Below, piece by piece: positions 51,182 through 60,453 of a stretch of DNA of 64,000 nucleotides. The notes below the pieces were generated by a model. That model was not told where the DNA came from and searched no databases. It saw only the letters and a program-made list of their open reading frames with translations. The stretch lies in contig CAMHMH010000001.1 of NCBI GenBank assembly GCA_946186205.1, positions 124,001 through 188,000 on the forward strand, written 5' to 3'. The position numbers and the translations under genes are program-made. Every line of letters starts with the position of its first letter. Position 1 is the first letter of the stretch. The stretch is from an uncultured Fretibacterium sp. GTDB lineage: Bacteria; Synergistota; Synergistia; Synergistales; Aminobacteriaceae.

Positions 51182-52738
51182 TTACACTGCCTCCTTCTTG
51201 CTTTCGGGGATAACGCCTGATGCGTATGTCATTATTGTGTCCGCGTTGAACTCGTCTTTCTGAAGCTCGCCCATCATTTTGCCTTCAGCGAGTACTATTA
51301 TTCTGTCTGACATTCCGATAAGCTCTTCCATTTCTGACGAGATCATGAGGACTGCGACTCCTGCTTCTACGAGGTCATTAATCAGCTTGTATATCTCATA
51401 TTTTGCTCCGACATCGATTCCGCGTGTAGGTTCGTCAAAAATTATGAGCTTTGAATTTGCAGCGAGCCATTTACCGAGAATTACTTTCTGCTGGTTGCCG
51501 CCTGAAAGATTTTTCACAAGCTGGTGAATCGACGGACATTTTATCTGTATATCCTCGCGGTATTTCTCTGCTGTTGTTCGTTCAGTCTTTGAGTCAATGA
51601 CGCTCATTTTTGAGATTCGCTCGTAGATAGGCATTGAGATATTGTTCTTGATGGAGTTCGTGAGTAATGCGCCGTGCCTCTTCCGGTCTTCAGGAAGCAA
51701 AGCGATTCCGTGATCTATTGCAGCACGCGGGGACTTGGGGTTAATCTCTTTTCCCATGAAGATAATTTTTCCCGACTCTTTTGGACGTGAGCCGAAAATC
51801 ACCTGAGCAATCTCAGTACGTCCTGCCCCGACGAGTCCGCCGAGTCCGAGTACTTCACCCGCATGAACCTTGAAGGAAATATTTTCGTCGCCGTTGCCCG
51901 TAACATTCTGAAGCTCAAGAACAACTTCATCACGCACGCAGGGTTTGCGCGGCGGATATTTTTGAGTCATTTCGCGCCCAACCATTAACTTTATGAGGTC
52001 GTCAACCTGATGCGGAATTGTCGCGGGGTCTTTGTCGGTTATGAGGGTGTCAACATATTCGCCGTCCCTGATAACTTCTATGCGGTCCGAGAGCCTGAAA
52101 ATTTCCTCAAGCCTGTGTGATATGTAGATGATAGAAACTCCGCGCGACTTCAGAAGCTCAACAACTTTGAACATACTCTCAACTTCATTCGTTGTGAGGG
52201 GTGCTGAAGGTTCGTCCATGATTAAGACTTGCGCGTTCTGCTGGATAGCCTTTGCGATTTCTACCATTTGCTGATAGCCGACGGACAAATTTTTGACGAG
52301 CGTACGAGGATTAATCTTAATGTTGAGCTGCTCGAAAGCCTTTGCTGCTTCTTCCTCCATTGCTTTGCGGTCGATAACGATTCCGTTCTTCTTGAGGATT
52401 GGACGGCCCAAGAACATATTTTCAGCCGCTGACAATTCGCCCACGTTGTTGAACTCCTGATAGATGATAGCGATTCCGTTTTCTGAGGCAAGCTGAGGAG
52501 TCATTCGTGAAAACTCTCTGACTTCTCCGTCTTTGTCCTTCTTGACTCTAATTTTTCCTGACGTGGGAATTACCGCGCCTGAGCAGCATTTTATGAGGGT
52601 TGATTTACCTGCTCCGTTTTCGCCTATGAGTCCGAGAATTTCTCCGCGCCTGAGCTGTAATGTAACATCTTTCAGCGCAACGACACCGGGATATTCTTTG
52701 CGTATATGCTCAAGTTCAAGCACATAATCTTCTGCCAC
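51182..52738 (-). CDS. Ribose-type ABC sugar importer ATPase (two NBDs)
   Basis: The GTG at 52738 is chosen: AGGAGGTG stands seven bases before it. The 518-residue protein has two ATP-binding cassettes. The first has Walker A GENGAGKST, signature LSVGYQQMVEIAKA and Walker B LIMDEPSAPL. The second keeps LSGGNQQKVILGKWL and LIIFDEPTRGIDVG, with a degenerate Walker A (GGLVGAGRTE), as is normal in RbsA/MglA. It drives sugar uptake. Confidence 0.94.
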   Translation of the reverse strand: MAEDYVLELEHIRKEYPGVVALKDVTLQLRRGEILGLIGENGAGKSTLIKCCSGAVIPTSGKIRVKKDKDGEVREFSRMTPQLASENGIAIIYQEFNNVGELSAAENMFLGRPILKKNGIVIDRKAMEEEAAKAFEQLNIKINPRTLVKNLSVGYQQMVEIAKAIQQNAQVLIMDEPSAPLTTNEVESMFKVVELLKSRGVSIIYISHRLEEIFRLSDRIEVIRDGEYVDTLITDKDPATIPHQVDDLIKLMVGREMTQKYPPRKPCVRDEVVLELQNVTGNGDENISFKVHAGEVLGLGGLVGAGRTEIAQVIFGSRPKESGKIIFMGKEINPKSPRAAIDHGIALLPEDRKRHGALLTNSIKNNISMPIYERISKMSVIDSKTERTTAEKYREDIQIKCPSIHQLVKNLSGGNQQKVILGKWLAANSKLIIFDEPTRGIDVGAKYEIYKLINDLVEAGVAVLMISSEMEELIGMSDRIIVLAEGKMMGELQKDEFNADTIMTYASGVIPESKKEAV

Positions 52739-52760
52739 TGTATTACACCTCCTGCATTGC

Positions 52761-52798
52761 AAAAAAAGGACTCCCCCATGACTCACAGGGAAGCCCTT
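52761..52798 (-). terminator. Terminator-like hairpin between binding-protein gene and ATPase gene
   Basis: On the minus strand AAGGGCTTCCC pairs with GGGGAGTCCTT (11 bp with GU pairs), followed by seven T. Partial termination or 3'-end protection here would leave much more binding protein mRNA than ATPase/permease mRNA. Confidence 0.7.
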
Positions 52799-52814
52799 GG
52801 GGATTTTCCGTTTG

Positions 52815-53840
52815 TTATTTCATTCCGGCCATGATCTTTGAGACGTTCTCGGCTGTGATGGGCGCGACTCCTCTGAAAACGTTTTTGGCATCAAGTTTGC
52901 CTTCAAGGATTAACGCGAACATTGACGCGCATGAACGCCCGGTGTCCTCGTCTGAACCCTCAAAGCCGATAATGCCCTTTGCGGGGTATGTAGGATCTGC
53001 GAGCTGTCCGAGCTGCTGCTTCGTTACGTCTGTCGTGAACACGCCCATATCTTCCGGGATTTTTCCGCCTGTGAAAATCTGTAACGCTTCATCTGCTCCG
53101 ATCATTGCGCCGGCTCCGATTCCTGTGATGACTTTTGCGTTCGGATGAGCCTGCAATATCGTGTCCATTGCGTTCTGTGCGACGTTGGCTTCAATGGCGG
53201 CTGTTGTTGCGACGATCTCATATTTTCCGTCAGCAATATTCTTCATGCCGATCTTGATTCCGTTCTCGCGCTCAAGAAGTATTACTGTCTGAGGATAACC
53301 GATTATGACAACTTCCGCTTTCTTGTCCGCTGTGAAATGCTCATTGATGAATTTTCCGGCAAGCTCTCCGATTGCGATTCCGAGATCTGTATTGTTGAGT
53401 ATCCAGTTTGCGTCGGTGTTCGTCATCGGGTCATCCCAGCACATGACTTTGATTCCGAAATTGCGGGCTTCAGCGCAGGCATCTTCAACGGCGTTCGCGT
53501 CTGACGGGTGAACCATAATCAAATCGCATCCGGCTGAAACAAAGTTTTCAATCTGTGAAATCTGAGTCGCTGAACTGTCATTGCAACCGACAATCGTATA
53601 TTCAGCTCCGGCGGCCTGGAGAATTTCTCCGAGCGCTGTCATGACTCCCGCCCAGTAAGCATTCTGTAATGACTGAATCGTTATGCCGAGCTTCTTGCCC
53701 TTGAGGACGCTCAAATCTGCCTTTGCGTAAAATTCCGGGGAAGCCTGTATTCCTTCTGTCTTTGCGGTGTCGGCGGCCATTGCGCATACGGGGAGCGCGA
53801 GAAGCATTGCGAGTGTGAAAAGTGCGATAAACTTTTTCAT
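52815..53840 (-). CDS. Ribose-type periplasmic sugar-binding protein
   Basis: The 341-residue protein has a signal peptide (cleavage AMA-AD) and a Peripla_BP_4 domain: KKLGITIQSLQNAYWAGVMTAL, the SAGCDLIMVHPSDANAVEDAC segment, DDPMTNTDANW for ligand contact, and GADEALQIF. It delivers a sugar or polyol to the adjacent permease. It lies between the SDR gene and the ATPase gene. Confidence 0.93.
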   Translation of the reverse strand: MKKFIALFTLAMLLALPVCAMAADTAKTEGIQASPEFYAKADLSVLKGKKLGITIQSLQNAYWAGVMTALGEILQAAGAEYTIVGCNDSSATQISQIENFVSAGCDLIMVHPSDANAVEDACAEARNFGIKVMCWDDPMTNTDANWILNNTDLGIAIGELAGKFINEHFTADKKAEVVIIGYPQTVILLERENGIKIGMKNIADGKYEIVATTAAIEANVAQNAMDTILQAHPNAKVITGIGAGAMIGADEALQIFTGGKIPEDMGVFTTDVTKQQLGQLADPTYPAKGIIGFEGSDEDTGRSCASMFALILEGKLDAKNVFRGVAPITAENVSKIMAGMK

Positions 53841-53894
53841 ATGTGTATCTCCTTTGTGTTATGAATAATTACGCCCGGTTAAGGACGGTGAAGC

Positions 53895-54671
53895 CTAGAA
53901 GCATGTGAACGCGCCATCGAGTCCGAAATCCGCGCCCGTTGTGAATGTGCTTGTGTCGCCCGCAAGATATACGCAGATTGACTCTAACTCTTCAGGCGTA
54001 CCGAGTCTGCCTGTGGGTGAAAGCTCTTCCCATTTCGCGATTAACGGCTTGAGGAACTCCGACGCTTTAATCAAGTCCGTAGCAATGTAGCCGGGGCTGA
54101 TGCTGTTGACTCTGACTCCTCTTTTCGCCCATTCGACAGCAAGAGATTTTGTGAGCTGAATTACTCCTGCTTTGCTTGCGTTGTACGCGCACTGAGGCTG
54201 AGGAACGTTGACGATATGAGCGGACATTGAAGCGGTGTTGATGATTGAGCCGCCTCCGTGAGCGAGCATGTATTTCCCCGCGATTGTGTCGGTGAGAAAT
54301 ACGCTGTTGAGGTTCACGTTAATGACCTTGAGCCACTGCGCGTATGTCATCTCGTCTGCCGGGGCGTTGATGCAAATTCCTGCGTTAGCGTGGCAGAAAT
54401 TGAGTCCTCCGAGTTCAGCCACAACTTTGTCAACCATCGCTTTAACGTCGTCTTCATTCGTTACGTCGCACTTGATTGCGATGACTTTGCGCCCTGTTGC
54501 CTTTGCGATTTCGTTCGCGGTCTTTGTTGCTTCGTCAATGTCAAGATCGACAATAGCAATATCAGCTCCGGCCTCAGCGAATGCGGTTGCGGTGCATTTG
54601 CCGATACCCCTCGCGCCGCCGGTAACAAAGCCCTTCTTCCCGTCAAGGCGCATTTTCTCAATGATGCCCAA
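53895..54671 (-). CDS. Short-chain dehydrogenase/reductase, probably polyol/ketose active
   Basis: The 258-residue classical SDR has TGGARGIGK, NAG, the catalytic Ser-Tyr-Lys in NTASMSAH...YNASKAG, and SPGYIATDL. The D in VDLD after strand two indicates NAD. It resembles sorbitol/arabitol dehydrogenase-like SDRs. A TTG start with AAGGAGG upstream is used; an ATG six codons on is possible. It is the first gene of the importer operon. Confidence 0.87.
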   Translation of the reverse strand: MGIIEKMRLDGKKGFVTGGARGIGKCTATAFAEAGADIAIVDLDIDEATKTANEIAKATGRKVIAIKCDVTNEDDVKAMVDKVVAELGGLNFCHANAGICINAPADEMTYAQWLKVINVNLNSVFLTDTIAGKYMLAHGGGSIINTASMSAHIVNVPQPQCAYNASKAGVIQLTKSLAVEWAKRGVRVNSISPGYIATDLIKASEFLKPLIAKWEELSPTGRLGTPEELESICVYLAGDTSTFTTGADFGLDGAFTCF

Positions 54672-54762
54672 GATTAAGACCTCCTTAAAATTAAGCAGTG
54701 TGTGAGGAAATATATTTGTTAATGAAAAATGGATGTGTAAAATTTAATGGACAGATATAATT

Positions 54763-54993
54763 TTGTCAATCGCTATAATTTACGAACAAATTTCAGACAA
54801 AGTGAAAGAGTTTATAGCCTCGCTTGAGATTGATACGCTGTACGAAATTGTGAGGGAGCGGACACCGTTTGAGAGGGGCGGAACTTCATGCTTCAAAGCA
54901 AAATGCCCTCGCACAATATTACGATTGGCGCGGCACTCCCATACATCATTAACTTTCTGGATAACCTGCCGGATGTTTAGCCTTAATGTTTGA
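54763..54993 (+). other. Doubtful short ORF, possibly a frameshifted remnant, in a 338-bp gap
   Basis: The frame from a TTG at 54763 reads plausibly as VKEFIASLEIDTLYEIVRER, then degenerates. After the G-run at about 54873-54878 both other frames read more protein-like (SHNITIGAALPYIINFLDN; KQNALAQYYDWRGTPIHH). This could be a small broken gene or chance. No ribosome site is seen. Nothing else was recognised between the SDR gene and the ankyrin gene. Confidence 0.2.
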
Positions 54994-55009
54994 GCGTATT
55001 GCTGACTGT

Positions 55010-55792
55010 TTACTCTCTTGCGCCGTATCTGCGGAGGAGGTCGGCGGTTTCGTTGTCTCTCGATGTTGCCCATATTGATGTTGCCCACATTAAAGCCGTC
55101 CAGCCGTCATTATCCTTAGCGTTGACATCAGCCCCGTGTTTCAGTAGTAATTTTGCTGTTTCTGTGTGGCCTTTCACTGCTGCTAACATTAAAGCCGTCC
55201 AGCCGGTATTGTCCTTAGCGTTAGCATCAGCCCCGTGTTTCAGTAGTAATTCTGCTGTCTCGGTGTGGCCGTTATATGCTGCCTGCATTAAAGCCGTCCC
55301 GCCGGTATTGTCCTTAGCGTTGACGTTCGCACCATTAATTATAGCCTCTTCAACTTTTCGGGCATCACCTGACTTGCACAGCTCGATAAATTCCTCATCA
55401 CTCATCGGAGGGATTCTCTTCTTGGCTTTTTCTCGCTCAAGCTCCTGCTGTACTGCCTCAATGCGCCGTGAAGCCTCGTGAGATTTTGCCTCTGACTCCC
55501 TCAATGCTTCATCTTTTCGCTGTAACTCCTGCTGTAGAGTCTCAATTTGATTCTTCACGTCCTGCCTTTGAACTTCTGACTCCTTCAGTGCCTCCTGCAA
55601 ACGTTCACATTCCTGCTTTGTCGCACCAATCTCGGAGATTTCCGCCTTCATCTGTTCAAGTTCCTTCTTCTTGAGCCTGTACATTTTCATGAATGAACGG
55701 TAACGACTGTACAGCCATCCCAGAAGCGCAAGCACAAGCCCTGCAATTATTTTTCCTCTTGCTTCCTTCAGCCATTCGATAACATTCTCCAA
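55010..55792 (-). CDS. Membrane-anchored coiled-coil ankyrin-repeat protein
   Basis: The 260-residue protein has one membrane helix (about 13-30), a long coiled coil rich in Glu/Lys/Gln (about 35-130) and three ankyrin repeats of 33 residues (NVNAKDNTGGTALMQAAYNGHTETA type). The repeats are also 99-bp DNA repeats (starting near 55089, 55188 and 55287), pointing to recent expansion. It sits between two sugar-metabolism units on the same strand but has its own terminator upstream. The partner is unknown. Confidence 0.85.
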   Translation of the reverse strand: MENVIEWLKEARGKIIAGLVLALLGWLYSRYRSFMKMYRLKKKELEQMKAEISEIGATKQECERLQEALKESEVQRQDVKNQIETLQQELQRKDEALRESEAKSHEASRRIEAVQQELEREKAKKRIPPMSDEEFIELCKSGDARKVEEAIINGANVNAKDNTGGTALMQAAYNGHTETAELLLKHGADANAKDNTGWTALMLAAVKGHTETAKLLLKHGADVNAKDNDGWTALMWATSIWATSRDNETADLLRRYGARE

Positions 55793-55818
55793 CAGTTACG
55801 CGACTCCTTTCGGGTAAT

Positions 55819-55852
55819 AAAAATCCCCCCTGCCCAAAAGACAGAGGGGAGA
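55819..55852 (-). terminator. Terminator after the transaldolase gene
   Basis: On the minus strand a TCTCCCC-CTGTC / GGCAGGGGGGA hairpin is followed by TTTTTATT. It ends the gatZ-aldolase-tkt-kinase-tal unit. Confidence 0.7.
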
Positions 55853-55860
55853 TGAAGTGT

Positions 55861-56898
55861 TTAACGTTTTCCCGCTTTCGTCTCAATCGCCGACATTAAC
55901 GACTCAAACGCAGCGTTAAACGATTTGAGTCCGTCAGCAAGAAGTTTAGCGCACACTTCATCGAGATCTATTCCGATTTCCGCAAGCCTCTTCATGTCCG
56001 CTTCAGCCTCAGCGAGTCCAGTCTCAAGAGTCAATGCAGCATGGCCGTGATTCACGAATGCTTCAAGCGTTGCAGGCGGCACCGTGTTCACTGTGTCAGG
56101 GCCGATTAATTCCTCGACATATTTCACATCGGAGTAAGCCTTGTTCTTTGTTCCCGTGCTTGCCCACAAAGGACGCTGAACGAGTCCCGCGCCAGCAAAC
56201 AGCCTCTTGAAGTCCTGATACATGAGCTTGATACCGTCAACAGCAATCCGCCCGCACAATGATGCCTCGCCCTTCTCAGCAAGCAGTTTGTCAACGGCAG
56301 TGTCGACTCGACTCACGAAAACTGACGCAACAGAAGCCGCCTTGCCTCCTCTTTTCACGCCCTCAAGGTATGCTTTTGCGACATCAACATACTGAGCGTG
56401 CGAGAAAATCAGCGTTGAGTTCACGTTGACGTTTGACGCGATGCACTCCGTTAATGCCGAAATTCCTTCAGGTGTAGCAGGAATCTTTATCATGACATTC
56501 GGACGGTTGAGAAGCGCGAAAAGCCTTTTTGCCTCGCTGATAGTCGTATCACGGTCGGACGCTAAGAGCGGATTCACTTCCAGCGAAACATAGCCGTCTT
56601 TGCCGTTCGTCCTGTCGTAAACCTGCCTCATTATGTCCGCAGCTGCTCCGACTTCCTGAACCGTTAAAGCCTCGTAGATTTCCGCCGTCGATTTGCCTGA
56701 TGATGAGAGTGATTTTATTGCGCCGTCATAGTCCGCTGTCTTTGCGATTGCGTTCTCGAATATTGACGGGTTTGTCGTAACGCCCGTAACTCCGAGATTG
56801 ATCCATTCCTGAAGACCGCCGGAAGCTACTAACTCCCTGTTGATGTAGTCAAGCCATATTGACTGGCCTAAGCTGAACGCCTGATGTATTGCTGTCAT
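55861..56898 (-). CDS. tal: Transaldolase
   Basis: The 345-residue protein shows GQSIWLDYINRELVASG, LGVTGVTTNPSIFENAI, the Schiff-base lysine in MIKIPATPEGI and VFVSRVDTAVDK. Length matches the longer actinobacterial/cyanobacterial transaldolase group. It moves a three-carbon unit between sedoheptulose-7-P and glyceraldehyde-3-P. It pairs with transketolase encoded two genes upstream. Confidence 0.94.
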   Translation of the reverse strand: MTAIHQAFSLGQSIWLDYINRELVASGGLQEWINLGVTGVTTNPSIFENAIAKTADYDGAIKSLSSSGKSTAEIYEALTVQEVGAAADIMRQVYDRTNGKDGYVSLEVNPLLASDRDTTISEAKRLFALLNRPNVMIKIPATPEGISALTECIASNVNVNSTLIFSHAQYVDVAKAYLEGVKRGGKAASVASVFVSRVDTAVDKLLAEKGEASLCGRIAVDGIKLMYQDFKRLFAGAGLVQRPLWASTGTKNKAYSDVKYVEELIGPDTVNTVPPATLEAFVNHGHAALTLETGLAEAEADMKRLAEIGIDLDEVCAKLLADGLKSFNAAFESLMSAIETKAGKR

Positions 56899-56914
56899 TG
56901 ATGATTTTTCCTCC

Positions 56915-58510
56915 TTACCATTTCATTGCGTTAATTGCTGCCTTCTCGATTTCGAGTCCCGCAACGTAACGCCGTGTAAATTCCTCAAAGCCTTTCACTT
57001 CTTCCGGGTCAGGGTTCACAGCCTCGCCCGAAAGATCTTTGAACACTCTGCTGTTGAGATAGTCTTCAAGTTTTCCCGCGCTCTTTCCGTCAGCAAGATA
57101 CGCCGCAAGAAGCGCGATACCCCATGCGCCTCCCTCGCTTGCTGTCGACATGACGTAGACGGGAGAATTTACCGCAGCCGCAAGAAATTTCTGCATGACT
57201 AACGGTGTCTTGAAGAGTCCGCCGTGTCCGGTGATTCTGTCGAGCCTGACTCCCTCGTCCTTGAGAAGAATATCCATTCCCAGTTTCACCGCGCCTAATG
57301 ACGTATAGAGATTCACGCGCATGAAGTTAGCGAGGTTGAATTTGCTGTCGGGCATTCGTGCGAAAAGTGGTCTTCCCTCGTTGATGAACGTAACATTTTC
57401 ACCGGAGTAATAGCCGTATGCTAAGAGTCCTCCGCAGTCTTTATCGCCCGTCAATGAATGAGTGTACAATTTGCCGTAAAGCTCGCCCATGTCAGCGGAG
57501 ACTCCCATCAGCCCGCAGAACTCGTGAAAGAGTGAGACCCACGCATTAAGGTCGCTCGTTCCGTTGTTGGCGTGAGACATAGCGCAGGGGAATCCTGAAG
57601 GAGTCGTAACCATATCGATCTCGCGGTGTAACTTCTTGAGCTTTTTGTCGACTACTATCATCGCAAACGTGCTTGTTCCTGCTGAAAGGTTGCCTGTGCC
57701 GGGGGCTACTGCGTTCGTGGCTGTCATTCCTGTTCCTGCGTCGCCTTCGGGAGGACACATCATCACCCCGGCTTTAAGAGTCCCGGTCTCATCGAGGAGT
57801 CTCGCGCCTTCTTCTGTGAGTTTCCCGGCGTTGTCTCCTGCGACTAACACTTTCGGGAAAACTTCTGCGAGCTTCAAATCATGGCCGTGTTTCTTCATGA
57901 GTGCGTCAAATTTTGCGGCCATGTCCGAGTCGTAGTCGTGAGTCTCCGAGTCAATCGGGAACATTCCGGCAGCGTCGCCGATTCCGATGACCTTTGCGCC
58001 CGTCAGTCTGTAATGAATGTATGCTGCAAGTGTGAAGACAGAAGCGACATTTTTCACGTGGGACTCGCCGTCTAATATTCTCTGGTACAGGTGAGCGCAT
58101 GACCATCTTAACGGGATGTTGAAGTCAAATAATTCTGTGAGTTCGTCAGCAGCCTGAGTCGTGTTAGTGTTGCGCCAGGTCTGGAAGCGCGCTATCTGCT
58201 TGTCGTTCTTGTCGAGGGCAATATAGCCGTGCATCATCGCAGAGACTCCCATTGCACCGAACGTTGAGGGTGTTACGCCGTATTTCGACTCGACATCTTT
58301 TCTCAGCGAGGCATAGCACGAACGGAGTCCGGCTTCTGCGTCCTCAAGATCATACGTCCATACGCCGTCAACGAGTTTGTTCTCCCAGTCGTGAACACCT
58401 GACGCTAACACATGGCCGTCATAATCAACTAACACGCCTTTGATTCTCGTTGAGCCGAACTCAATCCCTAATGCGGTTTTTCCCTCAAGGATTAACGTTT
58501 TTGCGTCCAT
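56915..58510 (-). CDS. FGGY-family carbohydrate kinase (xylulokinase-like)
   Basis: The 531-residue kinase has the two actin-like halves: LGIEFGSTRIKGVLVDYDGHVL at the start, SAMMHGYIALD, WRNTNTTQAADEL, then GTGNLSAGTSTFAMIV and RITGHGGLFKTPLVMQKFLAAAV. These match pentulose kinases in outline, with SHANNGTSDLNAWV as an unusual variant. It probably phosphorylates a ketose such as xylulose or a relative. Its neighbours feed the product into the pentose phosphate route. Confidence 0.85.
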   Translation of the reverse strand: MDAKTLILEGKTALGIEFGSTRIKGVLVDYDGHVLASGVHDWENKLVDGVWTYDLEDAEAGLRSCYASLRKDVESKYGVTPSTFGAMGVSAMMHGYIALDKNDKQIARFQTWRNTNTTQAADELTELFDFNIPLRWSCAHLYQRILDGESHVKNVASVFTLAAYIHYRLTGAKVIGIGDAAGMFPIDSETHDYDSDMAAKFDALMKKHGHDLKLAEVFPKVLVAGDNAGKLTEEGARLLDETGTLKAGVMMCPPEGDAGTGMTATNAVAPGTGNLSAGTSTFAMIVVDKKLKKLHREIDMVTTPSGFPCAMSHANNGTSDLNAWVSLFHEFCGLMGVSADMGELYGKLYTHSLTGDKDCGGLLAYGYYSGENVTFINEGRPLFARMPDSKFNLANFMRVNLYTSLGAVKLGMDILLKDEGVRLDRITGHGGLFKTPLVMQKFLAAAVNSPVYVMSTASEGGAWGIALLAAYLADGKSAGKLEDYLNSRVFKDLSGEAVNPDPEEVKGFEEFTRRYVAGLEIEKAAINAMKW

Positions 58511-58514
58511 AAAT

Positions 58515-60434
58515 CTATCTTCCTTTCATGAACGAGTCAGCAATTTTTTCAGCGGAGAGTCCCATTTCAGCGCGGACTGAGTCAGAATTTCCCGACTCGC
58601 CGTAATGATTCACTCCGAGTGTCTGAAGTTTCGGGAGTGCGATTCCTTTTCGTGCTGACTCAAGTGCCATCACCGCGCCCATTCCTGTATTTGCGTTGTG
58701 GTCTTCTACCGTCATGATGTGGCCGGTCTTCACTGCCTCGTTGATTGCTGACATATCCGGCTCAAGCGGGCATGATACGCCGTAAACAGAAACTTCAACG
58801 CCTTTTGACGCTAAAATCTCTGCGGCCTTCAGTGCGATTTGCGCCATGTAACCGAGAGCGAATATTGCGCCGTCTTTACCCTCGCGGAGCTTGTCTGCTT
58901 TTCCGTATGTGAATCCGTAGCTGCCTGAGTAATATTTCAGCCCGTCAATCTTTGAGCGTCCCACAGCCATGCAAATATCGCCGGGAGTCTTGAGCATCCA
59001 CCGAGTCGCACGGTCTGTCTGATTCGGGTCAACAGGTACAACGAGCTTCCAGCCGAACATGTTGCGCATGAGTCCTACATAGTCGATGCACTGATGAGTC
59101 TTACCGTCCTCGCCAACGTCAAGCCCGACATGAGTCAGAACTGTCTTGTTTCCCGCGCGGTTAATGTCGTTGAGCCTCTGCTGATTGTAGACTTCATCAA
59201 TGCCAAAAACTCCGAACTCCGCCCATACGCTTACGACTCCCGCAAGACTCGCAGCCCCTGAAGCTGTTGCTACGGAATGTTCCTGTATACCTGACTGTAT
59301 GAAATTGTCGGGGCATTCCTTCTTGAAGGCTCCTGTCATTACGGACGGTGATAAATCGCAGTCGAAAACGAGAATCGGAGTCCGGCCTTCCTTCTTGTAA
59401 TTCTTTTTGCCTACATCAGCGAGAGCTTTACCGAATGCGCCGCGGTTGTCCGAAGCCTTTTCGCCCTCGTAATCAAACGGAGTCCCCGTGTCAATGTTCG
59501 GTGCTGCGGGAAAATCTATCTTCCTTCCTGCGAATGTGGGAGGATTCTTGCGGCGTTCGAGAGCCTTTGCGAGGGTGTCAGGTTCTCCGCCGAGATGAGC
59601 AACAATTTTCGCGTAGTCATCATTTGGCACTGGCTTGCCGTGATAGGTCGGGACTCCTTCCATGACTAAGCCGTCTTTGCCCATGATTGTCTTGCACAAA
59701 AGCACGGTGGGTTTTCCGTTCTTGCCCGCGTTCCTGAGAGCCTCATATATAGCCGCGAACGAATGACCGTCAACCTCTACTGCCTCCCAGCCGTCAGCCT
59801 CCCACAATGCACGAATGTCGCACGGGAGAATCTCTTTGCGAGTCCCTGAAAGCTGTATGTCGTTCCAGTCGATGAGAGCCGTTAAGCCTGTGAGATTCTG
59901 AGAGACTGCCATGCGCCGGGCTTCTGCGATTTGTCCCTTCGTCTGTCCTCCGTCGCCCATGAGAACATACACACGGCCATGATGATTATTTGCCTTCTGT
60001 GCGAGCGCAAAGCCGACTCCCGCTGAGAGTCCCTGTCCTAAATTCCCCGTGCCTAAATCGATTCCGGGTATTTCACGCTCAACATGTCCCTGAAAGATTG
60101 AACCGCACTGCCTGAAATGCGACATTGCCTCTTCACGGTCAACGAATCCCCATTCCGCTAACGCTGCGTAGACTCCTGCTGACGTATGTCCGTGAGAGAT
60201 TACGACATAATCACGCGCTGTTGTGCTGCAATTTTCGGGCGTGAGGTCGGCGACTCCGTAAACTGTCATGAACATCTCCATGCTTGAGAACGCTCCGCCG
60301 GGGTGTCCTGACTTTGCCGCGCTTACCATTGTGAGGGCTGTTATTCTCGCTCTCTTTGCTGACGTTTCGAGGGCTGTTATCTGTTCGGGCGTTAATTTCT
60401 CTGAGGGGTATTTGTGGATATTGGGTAATGCCAT
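58515..60434 (-). CDS. tkt: Transketolase
   Basis: The 639-residue single-chain enzyme has KSGHPGGAFSSMEMF, HGHTSAGVYAALAEWG, the ThDP motif GDGGQTKGQIAEA with DWNDIQLSG, a central pyrimidine domain (VFDCDLSPSVMTGAF; GIQEHSVATASGAA) and a C-terminal domain. It transfers two-carbon units between pentose and other sugar phosphates. It lies four bases from the kinase gene. Confidence 0.95.
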   Translation of the reverse strand: MALPNIHKYPSEKLTPEQITALETSAKRARITALTMVSAAKSGHPGGAFSSMEMFMTVYGVADLTPENCSTTARDYVVISHGHTSAGVYAALAEWGFVDREEAMSHFRQCGSIFQGHVEREIPGIDLGTGNLGQGLSAGVGFALAQKANNHHGRVYVLMGDGGQTKGQIAEARRMAVSQNLTGLTALIDWNDIQLSGTRKEILPCDIRALWEADGWEAVEVDGHSFAAIYEALRNAGKNGKPTVLLCKTIMGKDGLVMEGVPTYHGKPVPNDDYAKIVAHLGGEPDTLAKALERRKNPPTFAGRKIDFPAAPNIDTGTPFDYEGEKASDNRGAFGKALADVGKKNYKKEGRTPILVFDCDLSPSVMTGAFKKECPDNFIQSGIQEHSVATASGAASLAGVVSVWAEFGVFGIDEVYNQQRLNDINRAGNKTVLTHVGLDVGEDGKTHQCIDYVGLMRNMFGWKLVVPVDPNQTDRATRWMLKTPGDICMAVGRSKIDGLKYYSGSYGFTYGKADKLREGKDGAIFALGYMAQIALKAAEILASKGVEVSVYGVSCPLEPDMSAINEAVKTGHIMTVEDHNANTGMGAVMALESARKGIALPKLQTLGVNHYGESGNSDSVRAEMGLSAEKIADSFMKGR

Positions 60435-60453
60435 AATGATTCCTCCTGTTGAT

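Noticed and set aside
54268-54705. Plus-strand ORF of 145 codons
   Set aside because: It is antisense to the SDR gene, which has intact catalytic motifs and a ribosome site.
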